64,000 nt of DNA from Chamaecyparis obtusa (lineage: Eukaryota > Streptophyta > Pinopsida > Cupressales > Cupressaceae): assembly GCA_027943335.1 (NCBI GenBank), contig BSBK01007729.1, forward strand, positions 186,001 through 250,000. Reading direction: 5' to 3'. The notes under the pieces are model-generated. The model was not told where the DNA came from. It ran no database searches and was given only the letters and a program-made list of their open reading frames with translations. Shown here piece by piece: positions 49,271-60,936 of the stretch. The number at the start of each line of letters is the position of its first letter. Position 1 is the stretch's first letter. Position numbers and translations under genes: made by a program.

Positions 49271-50040
49271 CTAAATGAAATTTAACCTTATATCTACCTT
49301 TACCTTTAGGAAACCTCTAGGCCATAAGATCTTCAAGCTCATCAAGTTCATCATCAGTATTACTATCATTGTTATCATGTCTATTTCTAGATTTATCGAT
49401 CTTTAGAGAAGACATAAAAGTAGACTCAACAGATGGTACAACACTATTATCAAAGTTATTCAGCTCAAAAGTTGTTAGCTTACCAATTAGATTATCAAGA
49501 GTAAGAGTACTACCAGGTACATACCTCATTTCATGTATTATAGATATTCTGATTGCATAAGTAGGCAATAAGGTTCTCAAAATTTTACTTACCACTGTAT
49601 CTTCATCAATGACACCACCAGATCCTTGGATAGCATTAACTGCCTCCTGGATTCAATTTTTAATATTGCATAATGTTCTCTCCTTTCATTTTCATATCAT
49701 CAAATCTCCCTCTTAAAATTTCATCTTTGGCTCTTTTCACATTTTCATCTACACCATAAACTTGAGAAAGTTTATCCCACATTTCCTTTGAAGTAAGGGA
49801 ATCCTTGACATCTTCAAATTTGACATCAGATAGAGTAGCAACAATCTCCATCATAGTAATATTATGATCATGTCTATCTCTCAATTGATCAAGAGTCAAA
49901 GGTCTTGTAGGTAGTGCTAAGTAGCCATTATCCAATAGGGTGAGGGTAGCATTCCCAATTCTAGATATATGAAGTCTCATTTAGCTTTTCCATATTGTAA
50001 AGTTGTGCTTGTTCATCTTTGGCACTTCCCTCTTATACAT
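49271..50040 (-). pseudogene. X copia gag (UBN2-type), truncated at the zinc knuckle
   Basis: The ATG at 50,040 opens MYKREVPKMNKHNFTIWKS, the usual copia gag start, followed by a stop, then open pieces 49,980-49,660 (KEMWDKLSQVYGVDENVKRA) and 49,595-49,317 (HEMRYVPGSTLTLDNLIGKL, then the acidic DELDELEDLMA). Next comes RFPKGKGRYKVK, the basic lead-in to a zinc knuckle, which is cut at about 49,270. The rest of the knuckle and pol resume at 38,880. The gap is filled by Z. Gag forms the particle that packages element RNA. Confidence 0.85.
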
Positions 50041-50090
50041 TTTGTGATATTTCTACTAAAGTCCTTAAAAATTTGTTCCAAGCAACCAAC

Positions 50091-50105
50091 CTAACTCTGA
50101 TACCA
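50091..50105 (-). other. X primer-binding site
   Basis: In element orientation TGGTATCAGAGTTAG, two bases after the 5' LTR; initiator tRNA-Met type. Confidence 0.85.
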
Positions 50106-50107
50106 AT

Positions 50108-51617
50108 TGTTAGAATAAGTGAGAGAGGGGGTGAATTAGTTATATCAGTTATCCAATAGTCCCAATTACAAACTATATCACTTAAAACAAATTCAAAAAA
50201 TTTTGCAACTCGGTAATCATAAAATACTTATACTATTTGTGTCTTTATTGATTACTAGTTAATTACTCACAATGATTACCGACCAAATCAAATATGCAAT
50301 ATGTAAAGAATGATAACCAAACATTCATCACAGAAACACATAACATAATGATTTAACATGGAAACCTTCTTAAGGGAAAAACCACCTCAGACCGGTAACC
50401 CAAAATAATTTTCACTTTTCTAAAGTGAGCTCAGTGAAGAGGCAACCCTATTAAAGGTTACAAAACACACTGTAAGGTGTGACCTTGTTAGAGGATTTAA
50501 TACTAACAGTTATTGTTAAACCAACATTCACTATGGGGTTGGTAGGATAACAATGTACATTCATTGAATAACATAGGGCAATCATTAGATGGTTAAGTCC
50601 ACTCGGTTAAGATATTTTTCTATTGCAATAGTTAAACTGAAATAGTAGTTGATTTGATTAAAATACAACTTGATTTTGTAGATGTTCAGATCTATTCTAA
50701 GCCATAAAAATCCTTTGATCAATATTTCAATTCATTCCTTCAATATTCAATAACTTACCACCACTCTGTAATAGCTCACTAACACTTGGTTAACTCTCCA
50801 GTTCAGTGCTCCTTTAACTGGTCTAATCAGACATGCATGAAACTATGTTCACACAAAATCTCTTTAGCATCCTTCTTCTGACATCATTTCAACAATGAAA
50901 CCAACATCTCTTTTTATAGAAAAGTAAACTATTTTCTTTTCATCCATCAAATTTTGTTGCTTAATCTCCTTCATTGGTTTTTCCTTTTAAACCTTCCTCA
51001 ACAGATGTGTAAATAAATCATTTCAATTCTATCCTTTAGATCTTCTTTGAAATTTTTTAGCCATGGATCTCATAACAAACTTTATCTTCAACCTTGAAAT
51101 CATAAAACTTTATAGCTCATTAATTTTTGTTAGCTAAACTAAACATTTAGTTCTTTTATCTATACTCAGTTAACAAAGAAATATGTTAGTGAATACAAGC
51201 TCAGTTGATACTATCACTCAATATACACTACACTAGTTTGGTGTATACTGAAATTCTTCATTTACCGACCACACTGCTTTGTAAAATTTTGCTTCCTTCT
51301 TCAAAATAGATTAAGGAAACATAGTCATTTCAACCATATGAAGTCATAGACTCATCAATAAGTTACCAAAAGTATTCATTATCCTCATCTGTCACATCCA
51401 TCTTCCTCCATGTAGATATCTTAGTTTTTCATCTTTTCCCTTGTCTTTATAGATGTTTAGATATTTGCAACTATCATGAGAAGTACTATCAAAACTAGTT
51501 GACATCAATGACAACATAATGACTTATTCAATTACCGTACATATCAATTCAATACTTGATGATCTCTAATTACTGATCTTCAAGTCATTCAAGTACTCAA
51601 TCAGTTGTAGTTCAACA
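50108..51617 (-). repeat. X 5' LTR
   Basis: 1,510 bp, same length as its partner at 34,890-36,399, with substitutions and small indels by eye. It is flanked on the right by TCCCC and then by Y sequence. Confidence 0.88.
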
Positions 51618-52530
51618 TCCCCATCATATGGAGGACTAGTAGGTCTTTCCTTATACAAATAAGACAATATATTAGGCTCACTCAGATGAGAAAGAACTAA
51701 ATCACTCCATTTCTTATAGTTTCCACTTGTAAATATAATTAAACCATCCATGATGAAATTCTCACATGAACTAAAAATGATATAAAAAAATTAATGCACA
51801 TCCCAAAATACAATGAATCAAAGGACCCCCCCCAAAAAAAAAAAAATAAATAAATTGATTCTAGTACTTTATATTTAGTGTGTGTATAATTGCCACTTAC
51901 AAAAATGGACAAAGTTGACTTCTAATTTTTATGTTTACAATAGAAAATATGAAGCTATAGTAGACTTGAACAAATAAAACACAAGACCACTCGAGGATCC
52001 AACAAATTACAAGTGCCAAATATAGGCCAAAATACACCAAATGATGAAAGTACTATCTCTACTCAAAATTTATCCAAACTAATATTTGATCTAGACAGTA
52101 GACAAAAAATTATGCACTTAAAAAAAATAACACCTAAAAATGTGTCCATATGAGCCTGAACAAAGCCTCTAAAGTTATAAAAATTAGGATTTGTGATTTT
52201 TAGAAAACATCAAGAATAAAGATCAGAAACCAACTACACCATTATGGATATCATGAAATTATAACCCACAAAAATGGGTCCAAATGACTGACATATCATT
52301 GTTTGAATATCGCCTATAAAATTATTATTGTTGAATCATCGTCACCACACTTTCAAAATTCAAATGGCTCTAGATTTGGCTTCAGATGTCAAACTTGGAT
52401 GAAATAAAATTTGATTTAGGGGTTTTTAGACCTCCTCAATGTGATGCTAACCTTTGATTTGCACCAACAAGCTTCAGTTTTGACCCACAAAAAAATTCTC
52501 ACAAAATAGACTATACAATAAAATTCCTAT
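51618..52530 (-). pseudogene. Y internal region, unit B-C: leader and gag-like start
   Basis: After the PBS there is a leader of about 780 bp without frames. The ATG at 51,751 then opens MDGLIIFTSGNYKKWSDLVL, which looks like the N-terminus of a copia gag (NYxxWSxxM-type). The frame is cut after about 44 codons by the X insertion and continues at 34,884. The same layout is seen at 54,601. Confidence 0.7.
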
Positions 52531-52543
52531 GGCTCTGATACCA
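52531..52543 (-). other. Y primer-binding site beside LTR C
   Basis: In element orientation TGGTATCAGAGCC, directly after the TTCTTACA end of the LTR. A second near-copy of LTR end plus PBS (CATATCAGAGTGATAT) lies 30 bp away at about 52,557-52,573, so this junction is duplicated in tandem. Confidence 0.85.
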
Positions 52544-53365
52544 TGTAAGAATTTTGATATCACTCTGATATGATGTAAGATTTTTCCTCAGGAAAATAAT
52601 GTAAATTTCAAGATCTAGAAGCTCAATTGATAGCATAAGAGAGACAAATATGATATAGTCAATTGAATGATTCAATAATGAAGTATATAAAAAATGAATT
52701 GAATGACTACAAAGTAGGTGTACCTGAATATATTGGCAATGTATGATAACTAGGACAAATGCAAATGATAACATATCAACTAGACTAGGTGTTATCACAT
52801 GTCCACCAAAGGTGGATCATCCTCCATTGCACATCAAAGTATGTGCAACCTGAGAGCATGATAATGTTATAAGAGCACTAAAGGTGGATCTCATACCTAA
52901 AGTGGAAATTATCCTACACCATGTGCTAAAATGAAATGTAAACTCCTAGGTGTTTTAATGACAAGTAATATGAAAATGTATTATCTTAAGTAAAAGACCC
53001 CTCCATAAATGCAACTTAGGGGAATTACCTTAAGCTCATAAGGACAAATGACAATGCAAGATGGGTCTTGGATACTAGGCTATGTTAGGTATCTATGTAC
53101 AATATGAAAAATCAATCTCTCATAAAGATAAGAAAGAGGGAACACCTCATGGAAAAAACCCTCCCAAAAAAAGAGATAAAAAAAGATGCATGAATGGAAG
53201 GAGTAATCAAGACCCCTCCATAACAACATACATCATGCATATATAAGAAAGAATGCTCCTAGTGGAAGGAAACAAGGAGACATGAGATCCCACCATAATA
53301 AATGATCTGATATATGAATGGTGAGTTCTTGAAGGGAAAACAAAGTCCAATGCCTACATACAACG
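52544..53365 (-). repeat. Y LTR C (central, shared)
   Basis: 822 bp, homologous to LTRs A, B and D. It has a PBS on its left and a polypurine tract on its right (plus-strand TTCTCCCCATTAGG), so it serves both the B-C unit as 5' LTR and the C-D unit as 3' LTR. Confidence 0.8.
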
Positions 53366-55385
53366 TTCTCCCCATTAGGATAAAGATACACCAAGTATAG
53401 ATATAATAAGGTTGTGGATAGGAAGAAGGAAGGGGAATCCAAATGAAGTATGATGTCTCTAATGTATGGTCATGTGTCTCCATGTTGTTAGTTGATGAAG
53501 ATTCCATGAATCAATCAAGATCAAACTCAATAGAAAGTATCAAACAAGGAATCAATGGTAACTGATCCATGCAAGAATTTGTTCAATCAAATTCCAAATA
53601 AAAAGATACCTCCTCAATTGAAGAAGTATGGAGAGAAGAAAATAATTCCCCCTCATTATATAAGGTACACCCATGATAGGTGCACTTGGATCAATGTAGA
53701 AATTTCACTTGAAAAACTAAATGATGTTCCTCCCCTTAGCAAGAAACAAGGCCATATGTGTATCAATGAATCCTCCCCAATCTCTAGGAAGAATACTCAA
53801 AAGGTATGATGTCTTAGGAAAATGAATATGAATATCCAACACATGAGTATGATCAACCTAAAGTATGCAATGTGACATCTCAAGTGAATTTTTAGACTCA
53901 CGATAACCAATATCTAAAGACTCAAATATCTCCTTTTAAGAAAATGAGACCTCCTCCAAATGTTGTAAGAAAGTATCCATAATAATGTCAAATGAAAAAG
54001 AAAGATCAAGTGGAGAATGAAGATGAGGGTTAGAGTATTCCCTCATGGAAATTAAAGAAGGATCATCTTCAAAAAAGAGAAGATGAATATCATGAATGAT
54101 GTCTCCCACATCAGCAACATAGGACTCCACAAACATACTTGCAATGTCTATCAAGTAGTCAACCTAGGGAACTATTTCTGGAAGACAATGAATATCCTAC
54201 TACCCTCAATCACAAGAATCAATGATGTTCTGAATGCAAGCATCATCAAGAAAAAGTGTAGATGTAATCTCAATAGGGGAAGTAGTAGATGCAAGTGAAC
54301 ATTCTAGATCTTTTGGGAGTGGAGGAACATATGGATCTCCATACATTTCCCAAATAATGGTCCAAAGATCAAGAATAGTGTTTTTCTAATCTTCATAGTC
54401 ATGAAGAGAATCCATAACATCCATGTCCATATTCCAATAGATAACATTAATATCAGTTTTCCAAGAATCCCCATCATATGGAGGACTAGTAGGTGTGTCC
54501 TCTTACAAATAGGACAATAGGTTATGCTCACTAAGACGAGCGAGAACTAAATCACTCCATTTCTTATAGTTTCTAGTCATGAATCTAATTAAACCATCCA
54601 TGATTCACTTCTCACATGAACTAAAAATGATATAAAAAAATTAATGCACCCCCGAAAATGCAATGAATCAAAGGACCCCAAAAATAACATCATTTTACAC
54701 TTTATATTTTGTGTGTGTATAATTGACACTTGCCAAAATAGACAAAGTGGACTTTTAATTTTGATGTTTACAACAGAAAATATGAGGCCATAGTAGACTC
54801 AAACAAATAAGACACAAGACCAAGTTCAAGGATCCAAAAAATTACAAGTGCTAAATATAGGCCAAAAGAGACCAAATGCTAAAAGTACTATAATTCTAAT
54901 CAAAATTTATCCAAACTAAATACCAGATCTAGAAAGTGGACAAAAAATCTTTCACTTTAAAAAAATAGCACCTGAAAATGTGTCCATATGAGCCCAAATG
55001 AAGCCTCTAAAGTTATAAAAATTGGGATTTATGGTTTTTAGAAAACATTAGGACTAGAGATCATAAACCACCTGTACCATTGTGTAGATCATGAAATTCT
55101 ACTCCAAACAAAAAAATGTTAAAAAAAAAAGAGTCCAAATGATTGAGATATCGCTGTTTGAATATGATATTTGAATTTATTTTTTTTGAATCATTGTCAT
55201 CGCACTTTTAAAATTCAAATTGCTCTAGATTTTTCTTCAAATGTCTGATTTGTATGAAATAAAATTTGATGTAGGGGTTTTTGGATCTTTTAAATGTGAT
55301 GCCAACTTCTGATTTGCATCAACAAACTTTAATTTTGACCCACAACAAAATTATCTCAAAATAGGCTATACAATAATACTCCTAT
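53366..55385 (-). pseudogene. Y internal region, unit C-D: gag-like start and unknown frame
   Basis: The leader runs 55,385-54,602. The ATG at 54,601 opens MDGLIRFMTRNYKKWSDLVL. A reading of about 400 codons follows, broken by stops: an acidic stretch (NMDMDVMDSLHDYED near 54,410), open piece 54,154-53,936 (VADVGDIIHDIHLLFFEDDP), ILPRDWGGFIDTHMALFLAK near 53,790-53,730, and the C-terminal piece 53,507-53,259 (ETSYFIWIPLPSSYPQPYYI). There is no zinc knuckle, protease, RT or integrase. Copies in the three units preserve the same peptide motifs, which suggests former coding function. The family is not recognised. Confidence 0.65.
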
Positions 55386-55398
55386 GGCTTTGATACCA
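55386..55398 (-). other. Y primer-binding site beside LTR D
   Basis: In element orientation TGGTATCAAAGCC after TTCTTACA. Again a second near-copy (TGGTATTAGAGCAATAT) lies 30 bp away, as at LTR C. Confidence 0.8.
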
Positions 55399-55806
55399 TG
55401 TAAGAATTTTGATATTGCTCTAATACCATGTAAAAAATTTCTTAAGGAAAAGAACAAAAATTCCAAGATCTATAATCTCAATTGATAGCAAAAGAGAGAT
55501 AAGTATGATATGATCAATTAAATGATTCAATACTGAAGTAGATACAAAATGAATTCAATGAATACAAAGAAGATGTGCCTAAATATATAGGAAATGTATG
55601 ATAACTAGGAGAGATGAAAATGATAACATATTAACTAGATAAGGTGTAATCACATGTTCACCAAAGGTAGATCATGCTCCATTATACATCAATGTATGTG
55701 CAACATGAGAGGATGATAATGTGATAAGAGCATTGCAAGTGGATCTCACACCTAAAGTGGAAATTCTCCTATACCATGTGCTAAAATGAAATGTAAAATC
55801 CTAGGT
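55399..55806 (-). repeat. Y LTR D (truncated)
   Basis: The first 408 bp of the LTR in plus-strand order; homology to LTR C stops at CCTAGGT near 55,806, where W sequence begins. The right half of the LTR is missing. Confidence 0.78.
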
Positions 55807-56387
55807 TTCTCATCCGGCTTTGTAGAAATTTGATTAAATTTCTTCAACAACTTGTTGGCTGCATCTAAGTGTTCATTCTACAAATTTTCATTTTCTCTTC
55901 ACAAATATTCATTCCTCACCATTATATTGTTTATCTCACCTCTTAGATCTTGCATTTCCTCTCTAGTCTCATAAAGATATATTTGCAAGGTACTTCCATT
56001 TTTCTTAGACTTGAAGAGTTCATGTTCCTTATCCTTCAAATCTTGGTCCTTATGTTTTAAGGAATCTTAAGAAATCTAGTTCCTTGATTTCTCAACAACT
56101 TTCCTATCCTTTATTTCCTAAACCATCTTAATCAACAAATATTCTAACTCCCTCTTGATATTCTTCTTGTCCTTGTGCAGTTGTTCAATCTCTTGGGACA
56201 AGGCTTCTAGGGATTTAGCTTCCTTAGATCCACTTTGTTTAGACAATTTCTCAATGTATTTTTGAATCGCATTTAGTTGTTCAAAAAGTTCTTTTCTCTT
56301 GGCCATAGATTTCTTCAACTAATTTTTTAGTTCTTTGATAATCCTCTCAACTTCATCAATTTGTCTCTTATGTCTCAAGCACCCCAT
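55807..56387 (-). pseudogene. W element ORF: coiled-coil protein after the PBS
   Basis: The ATG at 56,387, some 45 bp after the primer-binding site, opens MGCLRHKRQIDEVERIIKEL. A charged heptad-rich reading follows (open piece 56,318-56,118: KRKELFEQLNAIQKYIEKLS, later LSQEIEQLHKDKKNIKREL), continuing with a few stops to 55,807, where the junction with LTR D cuts it. The composition (Lys, Glu, Leu, Gln) predicts a long coiled coil. It sits where gag should be, but I see no gag motif. It may be a non-autonomous element's ORF or a multimerising gag variant. Confidence 0.55.
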
Positions 56388-56430
56388 ATTTTACTTAAAG
56401 ATCTTCCACAAGCTATTAAGATTCTTCAAG

Positions 56431-56450
56431 GGAATCTTTCCTTGATACCA
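56431..56450 (-). other. W primer-binding site
   Basis: In element orientation TGGTATCAAGGAAAGATTCC, five bases after the LTR end. The first eight bases match initiator tRNA-Met, then it diverges. Confidence 0.6.
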
Positions 56451-56455
56451 ATTTT

Positions 56456-58008
56456 TGATGCTAGATGGCATTGAGAGGTAGGTGAATCAGTGTAACCAAA
56501 AATTCTAACTACTTTCACTACCAACTTCGACAAGATATAGCATGTAATGTAAATAGAAAAGTACTAACAAAGTAAATAAATTATCAAAAGATAAAAAGCT
56601 TTAACAAAAGTATTTTTCTCATGGAAACCATTGTTCAGAGGGAAAGGCCATGTGTAGGAATTAGTACACACAAATTCACACTACTATGCAATAATAAGTT
56701 ATATTGTTAGGAGCATTACATCAACCCAGAACTAATACTACACCTAGTTAAGGGTATTTAGCCCTATTAGGAGATTGCAAAAAAGACCTATTAGGATCTA
56801 CCCAATTAATGGATTTAGAACTCCTTCTAAGAGTCATCTTGTTAGAGGATTTAATCTTTAGACCTATTAGGATCCTACTCACCCTTTTAGGAGTGACCTA
56901 GTTAAAGGATTTCTCTTGTCAATCTACTAAAATTAACAAGTAAAGAGTGATCTGATATTTTTAGTCAATGCACGAGAGATCTAATTCAACCTCAAAATTT
57001 TCTTCTCATGGAGAAAATCCAAACACTATAATCACACAACTACATTCACAATCTCTTCCTTCTGCAGACTCTCTCCTCTCTCTCACAATACATCAATATT
57101 GATACATAAAATGTTTTACAACTTAAGGTAGAAAAATAGTCATAATACATCATTATAATTATTTATCGCTTAATCCTTGAGACCTAAAATAGTACACCAA
57201 TTAATAGTTACAATTTAAAATTCATGTCAACTTCCATATCCATTACAAAATCGATTTCACAAGGAAAATTCAAACCACATGACACCTTCCAATGTTCTTG
57301 CACAACTCCAAAAAAAATTATCATCATGATCATGAAAATATGAAATCATCATTCCACGTCCATTTTCCACATCACTTCAATCCTTTGAATACATAACCAC
57401 TTATTGCAACATGATACAACATGATCAATTAAGGATCTAATTGATTGTTCTAATAAATTCTTTTACTTTTTAGTGAGTGCTCTTCATTCTATTATAACTT
57501 TATATTTCAATCACCAACAATGATGTGGTTATGACAACAACCTCATGACACAGTCAAGATAACATATCCTAAATTGCAATACCTAAAACTAAAACTACAT
57601 CATCAAATCATTCCTCCTTGGCTTCATTTTTTCTTCCTTCTGACTTGGAAAGCTCCAAACAATCATATGTCATAACACACATATGATAAACCTATGTAGT
57701 CATAGGTATAGCATCTAGACACATCACTTAGTCTTCGTTTAGGATTGCACACTCCAAGTCTTACTACAACTCTAGATCTAACCTATTGAACATACCTTAA
57801 TAGAATAGGAACACTCTCAACCAAAAAATACTAATTTGACATCAATCACAACATCATAACTAATAAACCTAACATCAAACCTACATCAACCACATTCTCA
57901 AATTTACCTATGCATCAGTTATGGCAACACATACAATAGTTAACAAATTTGGTAGAGACTGACATTTATAACTAAATCAAGCTCTATGGGTGTATTACAC
58001 TAGTATCA
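56456..58008 (-). repeat. W 5' LTR
   Basis: A 1,553 bp stretch with matching inverted termini (TGATACTAG at the start and CTAGCATCA at the end in element orientation) and a PBS beside its left end. No partner is in the window, so the assignment rests on termini and PBS. Its right end abuts gypsy integrase coding sequence in frame, showing insertion into that element. Confidence 0.6.
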
Positions 58009-58731
58009 GAACTCCAACAAGATCTACCCCATTTTCTCTTGTTTATGGATCAAAGGCTCTTTGTTAGAATAATTTTTCATTGCACAAAAAGCTCAAATTG
58101 TCAATGCTTGATACAATTCTAGATTTATCTTGACCCATGGGAGATGGTTAAGTCATGTCATGAATCTCTAGGGAGGGGATGACCACAATGTCACAAATAT
58201 CCCCCTCAACACTGACTAATCCTTCAACACCCACTAAAGTGAGACTCAAACCTATGACCCAAGGCTTTGATACCAATTTAATTGTCACTACCCGATATAA
58301 ATTGTAGATTTAACCCAACCCATAGGAGGTGGTTAAGCCATGTCACAAATCCCCAAGGAGGTGCTGACCACTGAGTCAACACTATGTCATTTGATCAAGA
58401 GTATAAAATCTCTTGTTTGCAAGAGTTAGAGTTGTTAGATGAGCACAAACAAGAAGTATTTGATCATCTCCGAGTATATTATAAAAGGATGTAGAGTGTG
58501 TACAATAAAAAACTAAGGCATAAATAATCTCAAGTTGGTGACCTAGTGTTATGAGAAAATAAAAAAATAGAACAAGACAAAGAATAGAAAGGGAATTTTG
58601 AGCCAAACTAGTTGTGTCATTTTTCTACTATATCCACATATGGTTTTGGTGCCTATCAACTATCCACACTTGAAGGACATATGGTTCTTGACACTATCAA
58701 CACAGTACATCTAAAGAAGTTCTATACCTGA
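58009..58731 (+). pseudogene. Tat/Athila-like gypsy integrase, C-terminal end
   Basis: It reads RTPTRSTPFSLVYGSKAL (58,007-58,058), the typical integrase stretch before the C-terminal domain. After the TRIM-like insertion it continues ISCLQELELLDEHKQEVFDH, KLRHK, QVGDLVL and ends NTVHLKKFYT with a TGA at 58,729. This C-terminus lacks a chromodomain, unlike G1-G3. Several stops. Upstream pol was displaced by the W insertion and is not seen in the window. Confidence 0.8.
58099..58381 (-). mobile_element. TRIM/SMART-like miniature LTR retrotransposon, 283 bp
   Basis: Two direct repeats of about 97-99 bp (58,099-58,195 and 58,283-58,381, roughly three quarters identical by eye, both starting TGTCA and ending in CA) flank an 87 bp centre. 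In minus orientation a PBS, TTGGTATCAAAGCC (58,263-58,276), follows the right repeat, and a purine-rich GAGGGGGATATT (58,196-58,207) precedes the left repeat. These are the parts of an LTR element with no coding space. It interrupts the gypsy integrase. The flanks (CAAAT, CTATG) do not match, so the target duplication is lost or the ends are slightly off. Confidence 0.6.
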
Positions 58732-58789
58732 CATCTTGAGTTCAACATTTGTACAACATATATTGATCTTCGAGAAAATCAAAAGTAGT

Positions 58790-59190
58790 GAAAAATGATC
58801 CTAAAGAAAATAAAAAATAGTAAAAAGTGTTCCTAAATAAAATTAAAAATAGTGAAAAGTGATCCTAAGAAAATTAAAAACAACATAATATGTTCCTGAA
58901 GAAAAGAAAATACATTATAAAAGATCCTAAAAGGAGATATACAGGTGAAAACCTAGAAAATAGACACCTTGATACCATAAAAAATATTAGAATAAGTCCT
59001 AAAAATCATTAGCTTGGTGAAAACTTGGTCAATAGACACCCTTTTAAATAAAAATATATATCAAGAGTACACAAGAAATAATATTGAAAAATAGAAAAAA
59101 AGTACCTTGATAAAAACCTAGTAAATAGGTGCCTTGGTTGAAAAAATAGTAATAACTCCAAGTGTTGAAAACTTGGCAATTAATCCCTAC
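58790..59190 (+). repeat. Degenerate short repeats downstream of the gypsy integrase
   Basis: AAAATAGTGAAAAATGATCC-like units repeat several times (58,780-58,930). After them comes GGTGAAAACCTAGAAAATAG and variants (near 58,943, 59,018, 59,104 and 59,165), each followed by GACACC or GTGCC. Imperfect repeats between integrase and 3' LTR are common in Tat/Athila elements. They are probably 3' UTR rather than coding. Confidence 0.55.
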
Positions 59191-60936
59191 ATTTAATTGG
59201 TCATTCCATCTATCAATGCATGGCTTGGATATCTTTTTTGCATCCTTATCACTTGTATATAGTCATTCTACCTTCTGCGTCCTTCTACATATCAGTTGGT
59301 TTTGCATCCTTTGTATCATCATGACTTGGACTTGGTCCATGTCTTTTCCTTAGGGTAGTCCTGGCTAGCTAGGGGAAAGTTCTTGGTCATCACTTGGAGT
59401 CGGAAAATAGTTAGTAATAGTAATCCTTTCAAATTGAGTCAAAGTCAAATATCTTGCCTATCAACTGTCAAGTGTTATGCCACTAAAAAATGGTGTTTAT
59501 AAACACCACCTAACCCAACAACAATGTTTTCCAACACCAAAAACCCAAAAAAAGGTGTATCTTAACACCACCTAAATAGATGAATCATTCCACAAATAGT
59601 GATAATGAAAAATAGCATACATGAATGAACTTGAAATGATTTTTGATAATCATGTCTTTTGAGTAACTTGAAGATGTTTGCAAACTAAAGAAACAAGGAA
59701 TGGGACATGAAATTTTCTTTGTATTTTTTTGTTGATATCAATTTGTTTATGTCTTATGAGTGACTAAAGGATTCCTACGGAATAGAGGAGCAAGGACATG
59801 GGGCTTGATATTTTTCTTTGATTGATAATTATGGGAATTATTTTTGATGATCTTTGATTGTCATATATTATGGGGTGTCTATGATAAGAGCCTCCATATT
59901 TGTGGTGGTATTCCACACATACCTTAAGTCCACATATTTGTAATCCAAAGTGATGTTGGATGTCTTTCCTTGTTTATTTTATCGAGTGTATTCTTAGTAT
60001 TGTGCAATTGGTAAAAATTTGCCCAAGGATATCAATGATAAAGGGTCATTGTGGGAATATATACAAAACTTAGTCCAAGGATATGAAAAAATGGTTCATT
60101 GAGGACATTATATACATTTTACAAGAAAATAAGGGAATCTTTTTTATTTACACAAGAAACACTCAGGTTATCTTAGCTCTATATACCCTGATGCTTGTGT
60201 TCACTTTCAAAATTACATTTGAAAAAAAAAGTGGTATTCATATTATCATGGTTGATAAATAACTAGTGATGGTTGTACTAGCTACAATGGTACAAAAATA
60301 TTAGTGATGAAAAATATCATAAAAAAAGGTAAAATGAGTGCCAATCATGAACAAGTGTAGTAGGTTGCATTCATTTAGTATTGCATTCATTTGCATTGAT
60401 AAAAAAAGAGCTAAACAAGATTATCTCCATGAGGGAAAGTATACTTAGTTGAAATCATCATTAAAACCTAATCTAGTGATATCATCACATGATATCCAAG
60501 ATGATTGAGTATCAAAAGAACTGACATAAAAAATATACCTACACCAGGGTATGTGCAAGATCATGGTATTTCAAACTAGGCTCGTAAGTGGTGATGCAAA
60601 CTTAGAAAATTAGGATTAGGAAAGTTAAAATGAAAATTTGAATAAGTTATCAATATTATATCAAAAATATGTAAAAATAGAGTGTGTATAAAATTTAATT
60701 TAATTTCTAAGATAATAGCCATTTTTCTTAAAAAAATATTATTCTATATGGTGAAAATTTCAAATTTCAATATGGTAGTACAAAACTTTTAGGAAAAATA
60801 TAAGTAGGTGTATGTCTAACCACCTGAAACATAATCAAATGACAATATTTTTTTACAAGATGCTATATATTGTAGTAGAATCATGTCCGTATGTGAAATA
60901 TTTTTTTTGGTAATTTTTTTTGAAGGAAATAATTAA
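59191..60936. other. Unassigned stretch, possibly the 3' LTR of the Tat-like element
   Basis: No coding sequence is recognised. By position the 3' LTR of the gypsy element should start here, but with no second copy I cannot draw it. The only local structure is a perfect 16 bp palindrome at 59,492-59,507 (GGTGTTTATAAACACC) and an imperfect repeat of it at 59,554-59,569. Confidence 0.4.
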
